From assembly GCA_011947345.1 (NCBI GenBank), contig JAAVTG010000845.1, positions 682,001 through 746,000 of the forward strand: DNA of 64,000 nt, read 5' to 3'. Source of the stretch: Phytophthora quininea (Eukaryota; Oomycota; Peronosporomycetes; Peronosporales; Peronosporaceae). The notes under the pieces are model-generated. The model made no database searches. It was not told the origin of the DNA and saw nothing but the letters and a program-made list of their open reading frames with translations. The number at the start of each line of letters is the position of its first letter. The stretch's first letter is position 1. Positions 21,169 to 32,490 of the stretch are shown here, one piece after another. The position numbers and the translations under genes are program-made.

Positions 21169-21991
21169 AGCAATCTGCTGGTCTCCCATCTCACCCTCGA
21201 GTTCAGCGCGCGGCACGAGAGCAGCCACACTGTCCAGCACCACCAAGTCCACAGCCCCCGACCGGATCAAAGTGTCTGCAATTTCCAGAGCTTCTTCGCC
21301 TGAGTCCGGCTGGGAAACATACAGCGAGTCGATGTCGACGCCCAGAGCTTTGGCGTAATGGGCGTCAATCGCGTGCTCTGCGTCGATAAAGGCGCATACC
21401 CCACCTTCGGTCTTTTGAGCTTGAGCGATGCAACTCAATGCCAACGTCGTCTTGCCAGAGCTCTCAGGGCCGTAGATCTCCACCACGCGTCTGGCATTAG
21501 TATTGTTAGCTGAGAAGAAGAAGCAATACTCTTTTTTTTGAAGAGTAATGGGCGCACCCTCGTGGGATCCCACCAATGCCCAGAGCCAAGTCCAAAGACA
21601 AAGACCCGGAAGAAATCACCTCCACCTTCTCCGCAATCTTTCTGCAATAAAAAGTATTAGACATAATAAACTATTTCACTAAAGTTGGCTTACGTGGAGC
21701 CCAGTTGCATCACAGCTCCCTTGCCGAAACTACTCTCGATCTGGCGGATGGCCATCATCAGTGCGGCGCTCCGTTCTGTTCGTAGAGCAAAACAGCAAGT
21801 TGCTCAATGCATGTATGGGTACATTTTGTTGAGGGACACGTACCGGAGCCGGACGCACTAGTGACACGCCCGCTCTTGGCGGCCGAGCGCTTGAAGCGCA
21901 CGAGGTTCAGATGCGGCGATGCAGAAGACGCTGCGGCGGCAGGAAGCCGCTGCTGGCCAAGCACCGGAACGCGAGCCACACGACGGAGCAT
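20402..21991 (-). CDS. recA: RecA recombinase, bacterial type, mitochondrially targeted
   Basis: ATP-dependent strand-exchange protein of bacterial type, encoded in the nucleus. Six exons are in phase: 21991-21844, 21775-21694, 21641-21558, 21490-20842, 20778-20709 and 20640-20402 (424 codons, no frame error). Exon 1 encodes an Arg/Ala/Ser-rich presequence with no acidic residue ([18 protein letters not shown]), typical of mitochondrial import. The mature part begins [20 protein letters not shown]. It has the Walker A motif GPESSGKTT, Walker [11 protein letters not shown], the DNA-binding L2 loop region with [19 protein letters not shown], and the RecA-specific KNKLASPFK. The C-terminal tail is strongly acidic, as in bacterial RecA. 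Introns are 51-67 bp. It converges with the fusion gene (178 bp between ends). The origin is most simply endosymbiotic gene transfer; a plastid-type origin is not excluded by eye. Confidence 0.93.
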
Positions 21992-22292
21992 CTTGATTTA
22001 TGCTGCTTTTTACATATGCTGCAGACATTTCGAAGCGACATTATGTTAGCCAGAAAACAACAGCATTCCTGGTGTACAGACAATACCATACTGAGTCGGC
22101 AGGACAACATTCCTGGTGTATTGCTTGGGTAGAACTGCATCGTATGAACATCTCCATCACGGTAAAGAACTCACATGCATGGAGTACTATGAATACACGC
22201 AACAAGGATTAGACTGAACTATCGGCAGAGGAAAACTTGTCGGCAACTTAAAGTCGTTAAGTTCGCACGATATTGGCTCACAGTCGTCGAAG
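21992..22292. promoter_or_regulatory. Divergent spacer between recA and the following gene, with a short direct repeat
   Basis: A 301-bp spacer between two start codons. CATTCCTGGTGTA occurs twice in direct orientation, at 22064-22076 and 22108-22120, 44 bp apart. This spacing would suit a pair of protein-binding sites, but there is no other support. No RNA gene seen. Confidence 0.35.
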
Positions 22293-23686
22293 ATGCCGCT
22301 GTCCAAGAAGTCGATGCGCAGCCGCCGCGCTGCCTCCGAACACGCAGGCCAGACTCCGTCGGCGCTGCTCAAGAAGATTGGCCTGAGAGGCAAAGAGGTG
22401 GTGCGCATTATCAAAGAGGAGTGGGGATGGGAGGTGGAGGAGCCCCATGCGCTTCAGACCGAGAAGATTTACCACACGCCAGAAAGCAGAGCGAGGCGCC
22501 AAGATGCCCGACGAGGAGAAGACTTTTCATTGGAGAAGGAGAGCTATACGCATTCATTTTGGACCAAGGTGGCGTGGGGTATTTACTGCCAGGAGAAGAC
22601 TTTTCGGAAGAGGAATTGCCGCCTACACAAGTGCAGGAGCAAGAAACAACACCAGTGGAAGAGTCCAGAAGTGTGACGCCCTCTCCTCTGAAAGAATGGT
22701 TGGGTAGTAGCCGACTGACCCAGGACAGCACGCAGACGACCATTGAGATCGAGGACTCGTCCGATGCGATGAGTGTAGAAAGCTACAGTATTGGACCGCA
22801 GGAGCGCAAGTGGAAGCGGCGGAAGAAATTGTCCACCACAAGAGGAAAGTCGGTGGAGAGAGAGCCCACGCCCAAGCCCACACCAAAGAAGCAGTCATCC
22901 AAAACAGCAAAGAGTCCTGCTGGAAAGCGCACCAAGAAGGCATCGGCACGTGAGAGTAAGAGTGCTGTGAAAGCAGAGTCGATCCCGTGGAACCCTAGCG
23001 CTGGGCTCGATGCCAAGACGAATAGCGAGTACCAAGCATCGTTGACCGCAAAAGGCTGGCGAGCGCAACTGCTTCGAGACGTGGAAGTGCATCTGCTGCG
23101 AGCTGTAGCGGCGATCAGTCGTGTGCAGACGAAAGTTACGCCTTCGGATGGACGTGAAGAAGTTTTCCGGCCAAGCGAAGGAGCGGGACCCCATGCCAAG
23201 GGCTCGACGGAAATTCTGCAAGAGCTGGAGGCGCTCTCGATCAGCATCCAAGCGTCGCAAAGAGACCTCATCTCAATGGTATCGGGTGTCATCGCCCAGG
23301 CTGAACGCTCGAACGTGCCGGACCGCATTGATGTGACCGGTCGCATTGGGATCCCTACGTTCGTGTCCACGGGGCCAGAAAGCTTGACGCTCATGCGTGA
23401 CGTTGAGCGGTTCTTGCTCTACTTTGTCGCTGCGGTGCGCCGTTATCAGCGGACGAAAAACACCGCCGTTAATTGTGACAGCGATACTTCGTCACAAGCA
23501 ACTACTAGCAGAGACGGCAAGAGAGCAGAACTGCGGGCACTTCAGCTTAGAATCGAAGAATCGTCCGCAGAGCTGCAGGAAATTACGCTTTTGGTCAGCA
23601 CCCAAGTCAAGAACCAGCAGCGTACGCCAGGCGCCAAGGGATCTACCAGATCCGTGCGTGCAGTTATTGCTGAAGACACAGCTTGA
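22293..23686 (+). CDS. Hypothetical basic, probably nuclear protein
   Basis: The ATG at 22293 starts a protein of about 464 residues once a single missing base between 22440 and 22540 is allowed for; 1,394 plus 1 bases gives 465 codons. The head is basic, with a short helical region (TPSALLKKIGLRGKEVVRII). A middle part follows with acidic patches and S/T-P sites. A Lys/Pro/Ser-rich stretch (about 160-200) contains bipartite nuclear-localisation-like clusters (KWKRRKK, GKRTKK). The C-terminal half has two related predicted helical segments (LLRDVEVHLLRAVAAISRVQ and LMRDVERFLLYFVAAVRRYQ), each followed by an S/Q-rich coil. They look like an internal duplication of about 120 residues. The family is not recognised. 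It is divergent from recA. Confidence 0.6.
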
Positions 23687-23926
23687 GAGACCGTGCGCGT
23701 TTGAGCTAACGTTTTTGCATGACACTGAACAGTTCGCGGATGGCACCGTTGACGCTAAACCCAGTGACGAGTGCACCGAACACTCGGGAGCTTCGCCACG
23801 CAGGCTTGAAGACAATTTGTGGTTAGTTTGAAAGATACTATACTACTCGTGTTGTGTACCAGGAAATAGAGAGAACTCCACCACAGGCCGGATCACGCAT
23901 TTGAGCTGACCTGACTAATGTGTCTG
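23687..23926. other. Short intergenic spacer between convergent genes
   Basis: No gene, RNA or repeat recognised. Confidence 0.5.
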
Positions 23927-26900
23927 CTAATCTTTGTCTGCTTCCGCCCAGCACGGTTGAATATCAGAGAGGACGTACAGCAAGTCATTCCCGGTTAGGA
24001 CTTCGTGCGGCTGCGGATTGACGTACACATAGCCGTACGGGACACTTCGCTCCTGCTCCGGCACTTCGATGCGAGCTCTGGGGGCGGATTTCTGGTCGTT
24101 AATCCATTTACCTTCATGGAGTGTGTGAACAGAAGGCGAATGGAGTATGGGATCTGGACGACAGCGATAGAGACCGATCACCAGAATTCCGTCGGAAGAG
24201 AGGAGATAGTGGAAGACAAACTCGAAGGAGCGGCCGACAAAATCCATGGGCACTTCCACCGCGAACAGAGAGCTCCGTTGGACGCTCAATGCAGATGATG
24301 ACGACAACGACGGCGACCCCATTGCCTCGCCGAACCCTCCCATGTTGGCAGGAGTACTCGGTAGCGTTCCAACCCCTCCGTCCGTCCAAGACGCAAAGAT
24401 GAATTCGCGGAGGATGTTTTTGATGCGAGAGTTGAAGAACTGGTTGATGAGCAGACTATCGCAGAGTGATGTGCTGTACGTAAGTCCCGACGCGAAGGCT
24501 GGAGACACCGAGAAATTGCCTGCTAGCTCGAGGGATGAAGCTGATGAAAGATCGCCCTTGGTATCGGGTGAAGACGGAAACCACCCGCTGACAGCGAGAT
24601 TCTGGGCCACGAAGTGCACGTTTGCACGGTTGACGAGCTCTGTAATGACGCGTGGAGCCTGTTTGGGGCCAATGAACGTTATGATCTTCTTGTGAAGCGC
24701 GATGCAGTCCTATTGAGCATGGCATGCGATGGTTATAATCACAACTCAATCCTTCCAGAGCATTGAAGACACTTACTGCGTCTTGGAGAAGTTCTGAGCT
24801 GCCAGCGTCAGAGATCTCTCCTTCCGAGCCCATGATCACGATGCGGTATGCATGATCCACGCCAGCCCGCCTCAAAGTGCTCTGACGGAAAGGGTCCCCT
24901 ACTACAAAATGGACGTCTAGGAAGCACTGGAAATGCTCGTAGTCGTCTGCTTCTGGTAGTGTTGCAGTCACGATAACCACAGGACGATGATGCCGCAGCG
25001 CTCGAACACGAAGCGGGCCGATGAGGTACTCGAGGTGGTGGGGAAATGACGACGGCGAGTACACAAACCACAATGTGCGAGATCGGGAACACTAGCGAAG
25101 CTACGTCGTGGACAACTGCGGCGTCTGCAAATTGGTGCGTGGGCGAAGGGATTCCGGTATCGACTGTCAGTGGATCGTCCTCGTTCTCATCTGGCTTCCA
25201 TCCTGTTTGGCTCTCCGGTTCAGACGCAGGACTTATTACGTCGGTTTGCCAGTTTACGAACCGTGATTTCCTTCGACGAGGGTGCGCGCTGTTATCATAG
25301 TCAACGTTCCCCAAGCTACTTGGCGTGTCATTTCCAGTGCTGCTTCCCGATGTCGACTTTCGATTGACTTTGCTCCCTTGGCGAGATAACGAGGCCGACT
25401 TCGACCCTCGGCGTTGGGATGTCCAAGCGGCCGGCATGGTGTCACACCTGAGCATATCAGTCACGGAATTGGCTTGGCGTCGGTCTTGGGCAATGACAAA
25501 GACGTTCTCGTCTCCAAGACACGTGTACGAGTCTCCAGGATTCAAGAGCAGCTTACCTCCACTCCCTTTCGAGACCAGCGCTGTGGTGATGGCGAATATG
25601 ATGACACCTGAGCATTGCGAGTATGCGAGCGACGCCACCTCCGAAAACGTCTTCCCGAAAATCACGGCGGACGAAGGTAGGTCCACGGAATACACCTCAT
25701 GGCTTGAACCGTACAAGTAGCGATCTTCCCAGGACGCGTCTGCTGCTGGAGGTTCGTCAGCACTGCTGCTTGAAATGTAACTCGAGGTCGACGTCATGCT
25801 GTACATGAAAGTCGAGAAGCCTGGACACACGCAATTCTGGCCGAGAAGAGAGTGCATCACCTCCGAGAAACAGAGCACGTTGGACACGCTCAAGTCAGCG
25901 ATGAGACTGCGGTTCACGGACAAGTGCAGCTGTGCAAACACCCGAGCTCCTGGTGCCAGTCGTCTCGCTGCCAGAACGCGCATCAACGAGCGATGGTCGC
26001 TGCTGTCCGGAGTCTCGCCGCCTACACGTCGTGCCAGCACAAAAATTGCATCGGCTGTGCTGCATGCTGCTCTTTGGGCGTCGTCAGCGTCCAGCAGTGA
26101 GCCTTGGATGAAACTCACGCGCTTCTCGAAGAACGGGTCCATCATCAGAGCGATCAAAGCTGCTGCTGGCTCCTCCTCGCTCAAGACAACCACGTTGATG
26201 TCGACGATGTCGTGGTCGTCATGGAAAACTTCACTGAAGAAATGATCAATACGCGACGGTGTCAGGTCTCCACAAAGAACGATGTGCTTGTTCCCAGTCG
26301 ACGGCGCGTGAATAGCCAATTCGTACGGCGAGAAGGAGCTCCCCAGGGCCAGAATTTGCGAGATTTGGTACGGCACCACCAAAATCAGCACCAGAACAAG
26401 AGCACCGACACAAACTTTGGCCAGGTCGTTGTCTGCGGGAGGCGACTGGATAGTCACGAACGCCAGCACTGAGTTGAAGAACGCGTTGAAGAACGTCCAG
26501 TCTCCGAGGTTCCCTGACGAGTACTTGGCGTCTGCAGTCTCCGCAATCTGGATGATACCTGCTGCAACGGCGATGATGATGGTCAACTGGAGATAGCACA
26601 GCATGGCAAACTGCTGTACAGGAGACATCAGTCCGTGGCAGCGACTCAGCACTGCCTTGGCCTCGATGTAGCACATGACGAAGCGCAGCGGATACACGAA
26701 GCGCCAATACGACGTGTCCACCCAAAGCGTACTGCACATGACTTTGTTAGACTGATCATTACGCGAGGGAGGCTATGAATCAAATGGTACTCAACTGGTA
26801 TTGAAGGAAGAACGATGCTGGTAGCACTGGAAGCACGACAACAAGAGTGACCAGCCCTGGCCAGGAGACCATGTAGTCTCTACGCCGACTGGAGAGGTAA

Positions 26901-27473
26901 ATGCCACGGAAGAGAAAGTCGATACCAAACAGGGCAGCGCAGACAATGTCCGTGATCCAAAGGCTGTTTGGCATCTACGACGACGGAGTTAGCTTAGATA
27001 CACTATGTCAACACTCGAGTAAGAATTGCCGTACTTCGTTGGATGGGATGTAGGTGTTGGCAATGTACGAGCTGACAAAGACGGCGGATACCAGCACCAA
27101 GAAAATGTCGACGCCCACTCCAAACGAACTATGGTCCAAGTACCTGCACGAGTTTGTGGGTTGGCACACGAACTTCTAAGACATGGGCATCGGCTTTTCA
27201 CCTACCGACTGAGACGGTCTCGACTTCTAGCGTCCTGGCCACTGTGAAGGATTTTGGCGGTCGTCATCAAATCCCCGCTCTCAGACTCTGCAGGACAATG
27301 TGCGAATGAATCATCATCGTCTGTCAAGTCTCACATGACATTCTGGTCTTACCGAAATGCACCGAGTGGTGATCGTGGTGCTGCGGACTCTGCAGCTGCT
27401 GCATCGCCCGCTTCACTGGCGAAATGGCGCCGTAGTTGGATCCACGGTCGTGGTGGAGATGTTGTCGCTCCAT
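23927..27473 (-). CDS. BK (Slo)-type channel homologue with RCK domains and atypical pore
   Basis: Six exons are in phase: 27473-27353, 27320-27206, 27143-27035, 26974-26791, 26741-24777 and 24709-23927. One extra T near 25065 is assumed; the total is then 1,092 codons. The start is ATG 27473. The N-terminus is hydrophilic and His-rich. Helices S1 (VDIFLVLVSAVFVSSYIA) to S5 follow, then the pore loop, S6 (VCVGALVLVLILVVPYQISQ) and the first RCK domain (KHIVLCGDLTPSRIDHFFSE, FIQGSLLDADDAQRAACSTA, DAIFVLARR). Next come an S/D-rich linker and a second RCK-like part (HIVV, DVHFVVGDPFRQSTLRRAGV, FIGPKQAPRVITELVN). The order and spacing match BK alpha subunits. The pore loop reads WTFFNAFFNSVLAFVTIQSPPADND, where BK channels have TVGYG, so potassium selectivity is doubtful. 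Intron 1 would be only 32 bp and should be checked. It may be a non-selective, other-ion or regulatory member of the oomycete BK-like family. Confidence 0.85.
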
Positions 27474-29804
27474 TGCTGTTGACAATCGCTTTGTGAACAG
27501 ACGGCGATAAGATCGGATATGCCAAGCGTCGCCAACTTCTGGTGGACAGCAACCGACTTGTGAACCACTTGCAAATGACTCGTTCACGACAGGAAGCAGC
27601 TAGTGGGAAGTCCGCACACGGGCTTGGTACGACAACGAGCAGCAACGGCCACTCGGGAGGACTTCTCTAGTTGTCAGTGTTTTGTGGAGTGAGCTCCAAC
27701 TTCTACCTTTCGCCGCCTCCTCTCTCATATTTACTCGTGGTGGATAAACCCAGTAGGACAAACTCCACCACTCATGTGGGAAAACCTCCGGCACTTCAGC
27801 TGCCATCATGGGACGAACAATCCACAACTACCCTCCAACACCAACGGTGGCGATCAGCACACTCCGCAATAAACCAGGTTGATCAAACTTGGCTGAGACT
27901 CTCAAGAAAGGAGCTCTTTTCTGTTTCGTCATGCTTCCGAGATGTTGGGCAACTGCAGCGGCAGATCGTATCGACTTATGACAACGAGATGCCGGACATC
28001 ATTTTGCTGTCATTGAAGCCAGAAGCATCACTTCAGGTACTACATGAAATACCCTTCAAGGGTCCGGCGAGCTTTATCGAGATCACAGTAGATTGCCTAT
28101 ATCAAGAATCAGCGCATAAGCGGTTCGAATTGTTGTGGGGTAATGACTCAATTGGCTTTGTCTGCTACAGGTGAATGATCGCGGACATCCAGCATTCTCC
28201 AATTGTGAAGCTCGAAAAAGGTAGTTCTTCCAAGTCCGAAGAACCAGTCCGACGTTCGGACTGAGGCTTTTCTGGAAGCGGCAGCCGTTTACGCTAAAGC
28301 TTCATGTCGTTAACATGGTTCGGCGTGAGAAGTTTGTGGTGTCGCCGCAGCTCTAACCACACGGACATCCAGCAGTGGCGTGCCCCATTGAAAAAGAATC
28401 GCTTTCTGTCGCGTGGGTGAGCGCAACGTTTATCAACGTACTTCAGCTTTGGTGCTCGGGCTCTTGTCATTTTTGCTTCAACCTCGATGGCTCTGTCAGA
28501 TCACAGAGCAATCTTCACATCCATACGTGTTAGCGCGAAGATCAAAGGCCAGACGTTTTCTCGGGGTCGTTGCGTTCATCGTCCTCGTGCGGTCGTTCGT
28601 TGTGAAAGCCTCGGAGGTTGGCTACAGGTAGCTTCATGAGTCATGACTGTCGGCTATCCCCAGAGCAAGTTCGATGGGGAATCGCCACCACCACCAAGAA
28701 CTTCTTTCGCGAAAGACGTAGCAGGCGCCATTGACACGAAGCGATCACGCCTGTTTGGTGGTTATCCTGGTGCGACTCGACCGCTCCGACGTCCAACGAT
28801 GGACCACCTGCATCGCGAGATCGTGAACGTCTAGCAGCAGCAGGTGGTTTGCCCTCAATGAACAGTATCCGCTGGCTGCGCGACGCCTGTCCTGGCAGTA
28901 AGAACCGGAGCAGGTGAGCAACAAAAGTGCTCGACGCGCTTCAAGCAAAGGAGGCGCCTCTGGTGTCACGCCCCGAGCGATGTCGCTCGTATGGGCGCCA
29001 TCGCCGAGCTTCGGGTCGAGCACGTCGTTGAGGCCGATGGATGATACCCAACACGAACGCTTGGCTTGCATTGCAGCGGTCGGCTGCAGCCAGTGGCGAC
29101 TCGAGTTGATCTTTGTGCACTGGCTATCTGCAGTGGTAATCTTGGTCGCAGCATGACACATGCGTCGCCGGTTCAGAAACTTCATGCCAAAGCAGCTCGA
29201 GCTGGACAGCGTCCGGGGTCCTTCCCTTCGTTCGCGGCAGTGAGGCGTAGCTTGGTCCATGGTCGAGGCTCGGTGCCTTCCGATGGCACGGTGGTCGTCG
29301 GCACAGTCGGACTGACTACTGTTGCCAACTTGGCACGCCACGGAGGTCGGACTGCTGTTCTTGAAGCGGGATCTTAGTCGTTGATGATCGGTATTTCGCG
29401 CCGCAGAGCGAGCGAGCGGCTTTCAAAGCTCTGGCAGCTCTTCCTCGGGGCTGTACTGCCATCGCAGGAATAGTCCCAGGCGTCGCTTGTGGCGTGGCGC
29501 GGTGGCGCCCGACGCGTTCATGAAGCTCGTCGGAGGGGACGGCGTGACAACACCCAGCGTTTAACAGAGGACCATTAGATCAGCAGACAGGGCCGCGGTC
29601 GTCTCACGAGCGTTGAAAGAGGACAGGCGTAGGTCTAGCCTTAGCGTGAGGCCGGGAATCAAGCCGGCCCTGACCGCAATCGAAAGCGCGTGGCGATGCT
29701 TGTCACTTCCGGATTGAGCCTCGGCAGCGCAGGTCTCCGCAGCGACGTCCTCGGCCGGTCCGGAGTGGATACGTTCCCTTGCAGCTTGTTGAGACCGCTC
29801 CAAG
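27474..29804. other. 2.3-kb region without a convincing gene
   Basis: Frames here are short, mostly lack ATG starts and show no recognisable domain. The longest plus-strand frame (27671-28174) begins with TTG and has no ATG before 27991. CGGACATCCAGCA occurs twice (28182-28194 and 28362-28374). An 8-bp inverted repeat, AGTCCGAA/TTCGGACT, lies at 28233-28262. Near 29283-29376 a plus-strand stretch reads like a degenerate dinucleotide-binding segment (VGLTTVANLARHGGRTAVLE); it could be a relic of a flavoprotein gene. Confidence 0.5.
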
Positions 29805-32282
29805 ATGGCCACGTGTGGACAGCCTCAGCCGCAATCGCATTTCATCAACACCAGGGCCATGTACACCTCGAATCGACCGCCCATCCACGATCGCTCCCCT
29901 GTGCCGGTCGACCCTGTGCCGCGTACTATCCACCAGGACGAGTACATTGGCGAAGGGCTGATCGACGCCGAGGACCTGAGTGACTTGGAAGAGAGCGACG
30001 ACCACAAGTCGCTGCGGCGTAGTCGCAAAGTGCTCGACTTCTTGGCGACCGACGTGGCCGAGAAATACCTCGACAACGTCTACAACGACGACGACGACGA
30101 CAGGGGGCATGAGGACAACGACAACCAAGACGACCCGGTGGGGAATGGCCACCACGGCAATAAGTATCTATCCGCCCTGCCCAAGATCTGGCGGACGGCG
30201 ATGAACAAACCCCACGACGAAGCGCACAAAAGAAAGCACCGACCGGTAAGGAGTTGGCGTGGCAAAAAGTTCGTCAGCTTTTGATCGTCGAGGAGGAACA
30301 AGCTGCGCTGCGTGAAGACCAGAGCCCCGACAGCAACAACCGACCGCTGGACGAGGTCTCCGTGAGCAGCAAGAAGAGCGACGACAGCTACACGACCGTC
30401 AAGCTGCTGGACTACCTGGCACAGACGGCTCTCGAGGGTTCGACCCACACGCATAGTTCGTCGGAAAGCGACGCCGACTCGGCCATTGAGGCGTCTCGAG
30501 TGTCGTTGACGGGTTGTGCCGAGCCGCCCTCCCTCTCCAAGGTAGAATGGGCAGCAACCAAGGCATTCCTCACAACCGAGTGGGCCAACTGGAATTACTG
30601 GCGCTGCTAGAGCAGATCACGCAGACTTGTCGAACGACGGAGCTGTCGGAGACGTCGATCGCGCGGATTCAGTCGCGACTGAACTCCATCTGCCAGATCG
30701 CCCGCGACGACATGTACTTGAGCTCCAAGACGCAGGAGGTAGGGCGACCCCGCCAACACTCCACGCACACAGCGTCCAGCAGTGGCGCGTCTCGATCCAG
30801 GAACGAGACGAGTGTGCGAAGTCCCAGTCCGTCCGAGACGCTCAAGGTCCCGTCGGCTCTTCGGAAAAACAGCGTCGCGTCGACGGTCTTGAGCTCCTTC
30901 AAAGCTTTCGTTGCCGGTCAGGATCTGGGTGACACCGTGGCCGCCTTCCGACAGTTGCTGACCGACTGCGGACTCGACGGCATGCGGCTGGAAGAGCCGT
31001 GGCACCAGTACTGCCACATCAAGTCGTCCGTGTACGGCAAGCTCGGCTTCCGTCACAAACAGATCTTCAAGCTGCTGGACGCTCGTTTCAACATGGACGT
31101 CTACAAACGAGGCCCTGCGGCTGGGAAGCGTACGTGCATCATCGGCGCTGGCCCCGTCGGTCTGCGTGCTGCGATCGAATTGGTCATGCTCGGTGGCCAA
31201 GCGGTGGTGATGGAGAAGCGAACCAACTTCATCCGAGAGAACCTGCTGCACTTGTGGCCGTGGGTCGTGCAGGATTTGGCGTCGCTAGGAGCGCGAGTCT
31301 TCTTCTCTCGCTTCTGTCGATCCCGAGTCTACTTCCACGTGAGCACTCGCCAACTGCAGGTCATTCTGCTCAAGGTGGCGCTGCTGGTGGGGGTCAAACT
31401 CTACACGGAGACAGAGTTCACGGCGGTGGTGCCTCCGAACTCGAACAACAATGCCAAGCCGTTCTACTCGATCGTGACTCAGCCGCAGATGCCCGTGGTG
31501 GAGTTCACAGCAGTGCTTGGCGCTTGCGGAACTAATGACAAGTTCGCGGAGTACGCAGAGATCAACCGGTTCGTCTTCAGTCGCAAGGAAGCGCTAGGCA
31601 TCGTCTGCTACTTCCCGAACCTCGACGACGGAGGAGACCAAGGTCAGGGAGTTCTCGTGGACTGCGCAGCTCAAGAGCCACATGCTCGCTCGAATGCGCA
31701 AAGTGGGTCTGGATCTGGAGAACATCATGTACTACCGCGGCGAAATGCACTACCTGGTCATGACCCCAAAGCGACACAACCTGCTCGAGCGGCACGTAGT
31801 GAAAGTGAACCACGCGACTCCGAAGGACCTCGTCCAGCGTGACAACATCAACGAGAAGGCTCTGCACGAGTACGCCGAACGAGTTGTCAACTTCGCGGGC
31901 ATCACCCGCCGCACCGACTTCTCCCGCGTCAGTCTGTTCGACTTCAGCTCTCGCACGCGCTGACAGAGCCGCCAACATCCTCGAATGCAACGGCAAGAAA
32001 CTGTTCGTGGGCCTCATCGGTGACTCGCTGCTTGAGCCGCTGTGGTACGAAGGTGTCGGCACCTGTCGAGGCTTCCTCGGCGCTTTAGACAGTGTGTGGA
32101 TGGTGGCGCAGATTGGCAGGAAGTCGAACGCGCAGCTACTGGCCGATCGCGAACTCGCCTACCGAGTGATGCAGCGACTATCAGGTCAGTATCGAGACGA
32201 GATGCAGAAGAATGTGCGCAAGTACACTGCAGACCCTCGCACGCGGTACTCAGTCAATTTTCCTCAGCTCCACGAAATGTAG
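29805..32282 (+). CDS. MICAL-like FAD-dependent monooxygenase
   Basis: MICAL enzymes use NADPH and FAD to oxidise methionines, classically on actin. The ATG at 29805 leads an acidic, Asp-rich head (about residues 45-100) and a low-complexity Ser-rich part. The flavin domain has TCIIGAGPVGLRAAIELVML (Rossmann GxGxxG), VVMEKRTNFIRENLLHLWPW, STRQLQVILLKVALLVGV and the second FAD motif FVGLIGDSLLEPLWYEGVG followed by TCRGFLGALDSVWMV. The end (ADPRTRYSVNF) matches the close of MICAL monooxygenase domains. The frame changes near 30247, 30590, 31640 and 31960 (two missing, two extra bases). The net length is exactly 826 codons. No CH, LIM or C-terminal Rab-binding domain is present before the stop at 32280-32282. 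Function on oomycete actin is plausible but not shown. Confidence 0.8.
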
Positions 32283-32490
32283 TCTCGCTTCATGTTGTAA
32301 AACTCCCTGTCAAGGTATGAACTCTGATTGCAGTAGAAACACCAAAGCGCTTTCAGCCTCGTTCTGGAGAAGCTGCGGGCCGTAGCGCCAGACTGTTGTT
32401 ATCTTTGCACGAAGCTACAGCAAAGTTTTGTCTTAACATTTTTATCTTCGCAAGTGCATTCCTATGGTAGTCTTCAGCACGACTGGCACT

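Noticed and set aside
27671..28174. Plus-strand frame of 167 codons divergent from the BK-like gene
   Set aside because: It starts with TTG, has no ATG for more than 300 bases and shows no domain or codon bias that I can see.
28745..29341. Minus-strand frame of 198 codons
   Set aside because: Arg/Ser-rich, low-complexity reading in GC-rich DNA with no recognisable motif. Probably a chance frame.
29283..29376. Flavoprotein-like fragment (VGLTTVANLARHGGRTAVLE)
   Set aside because: Too short and without a GxGxxG core; it may be a relic but cannot be called a gene.
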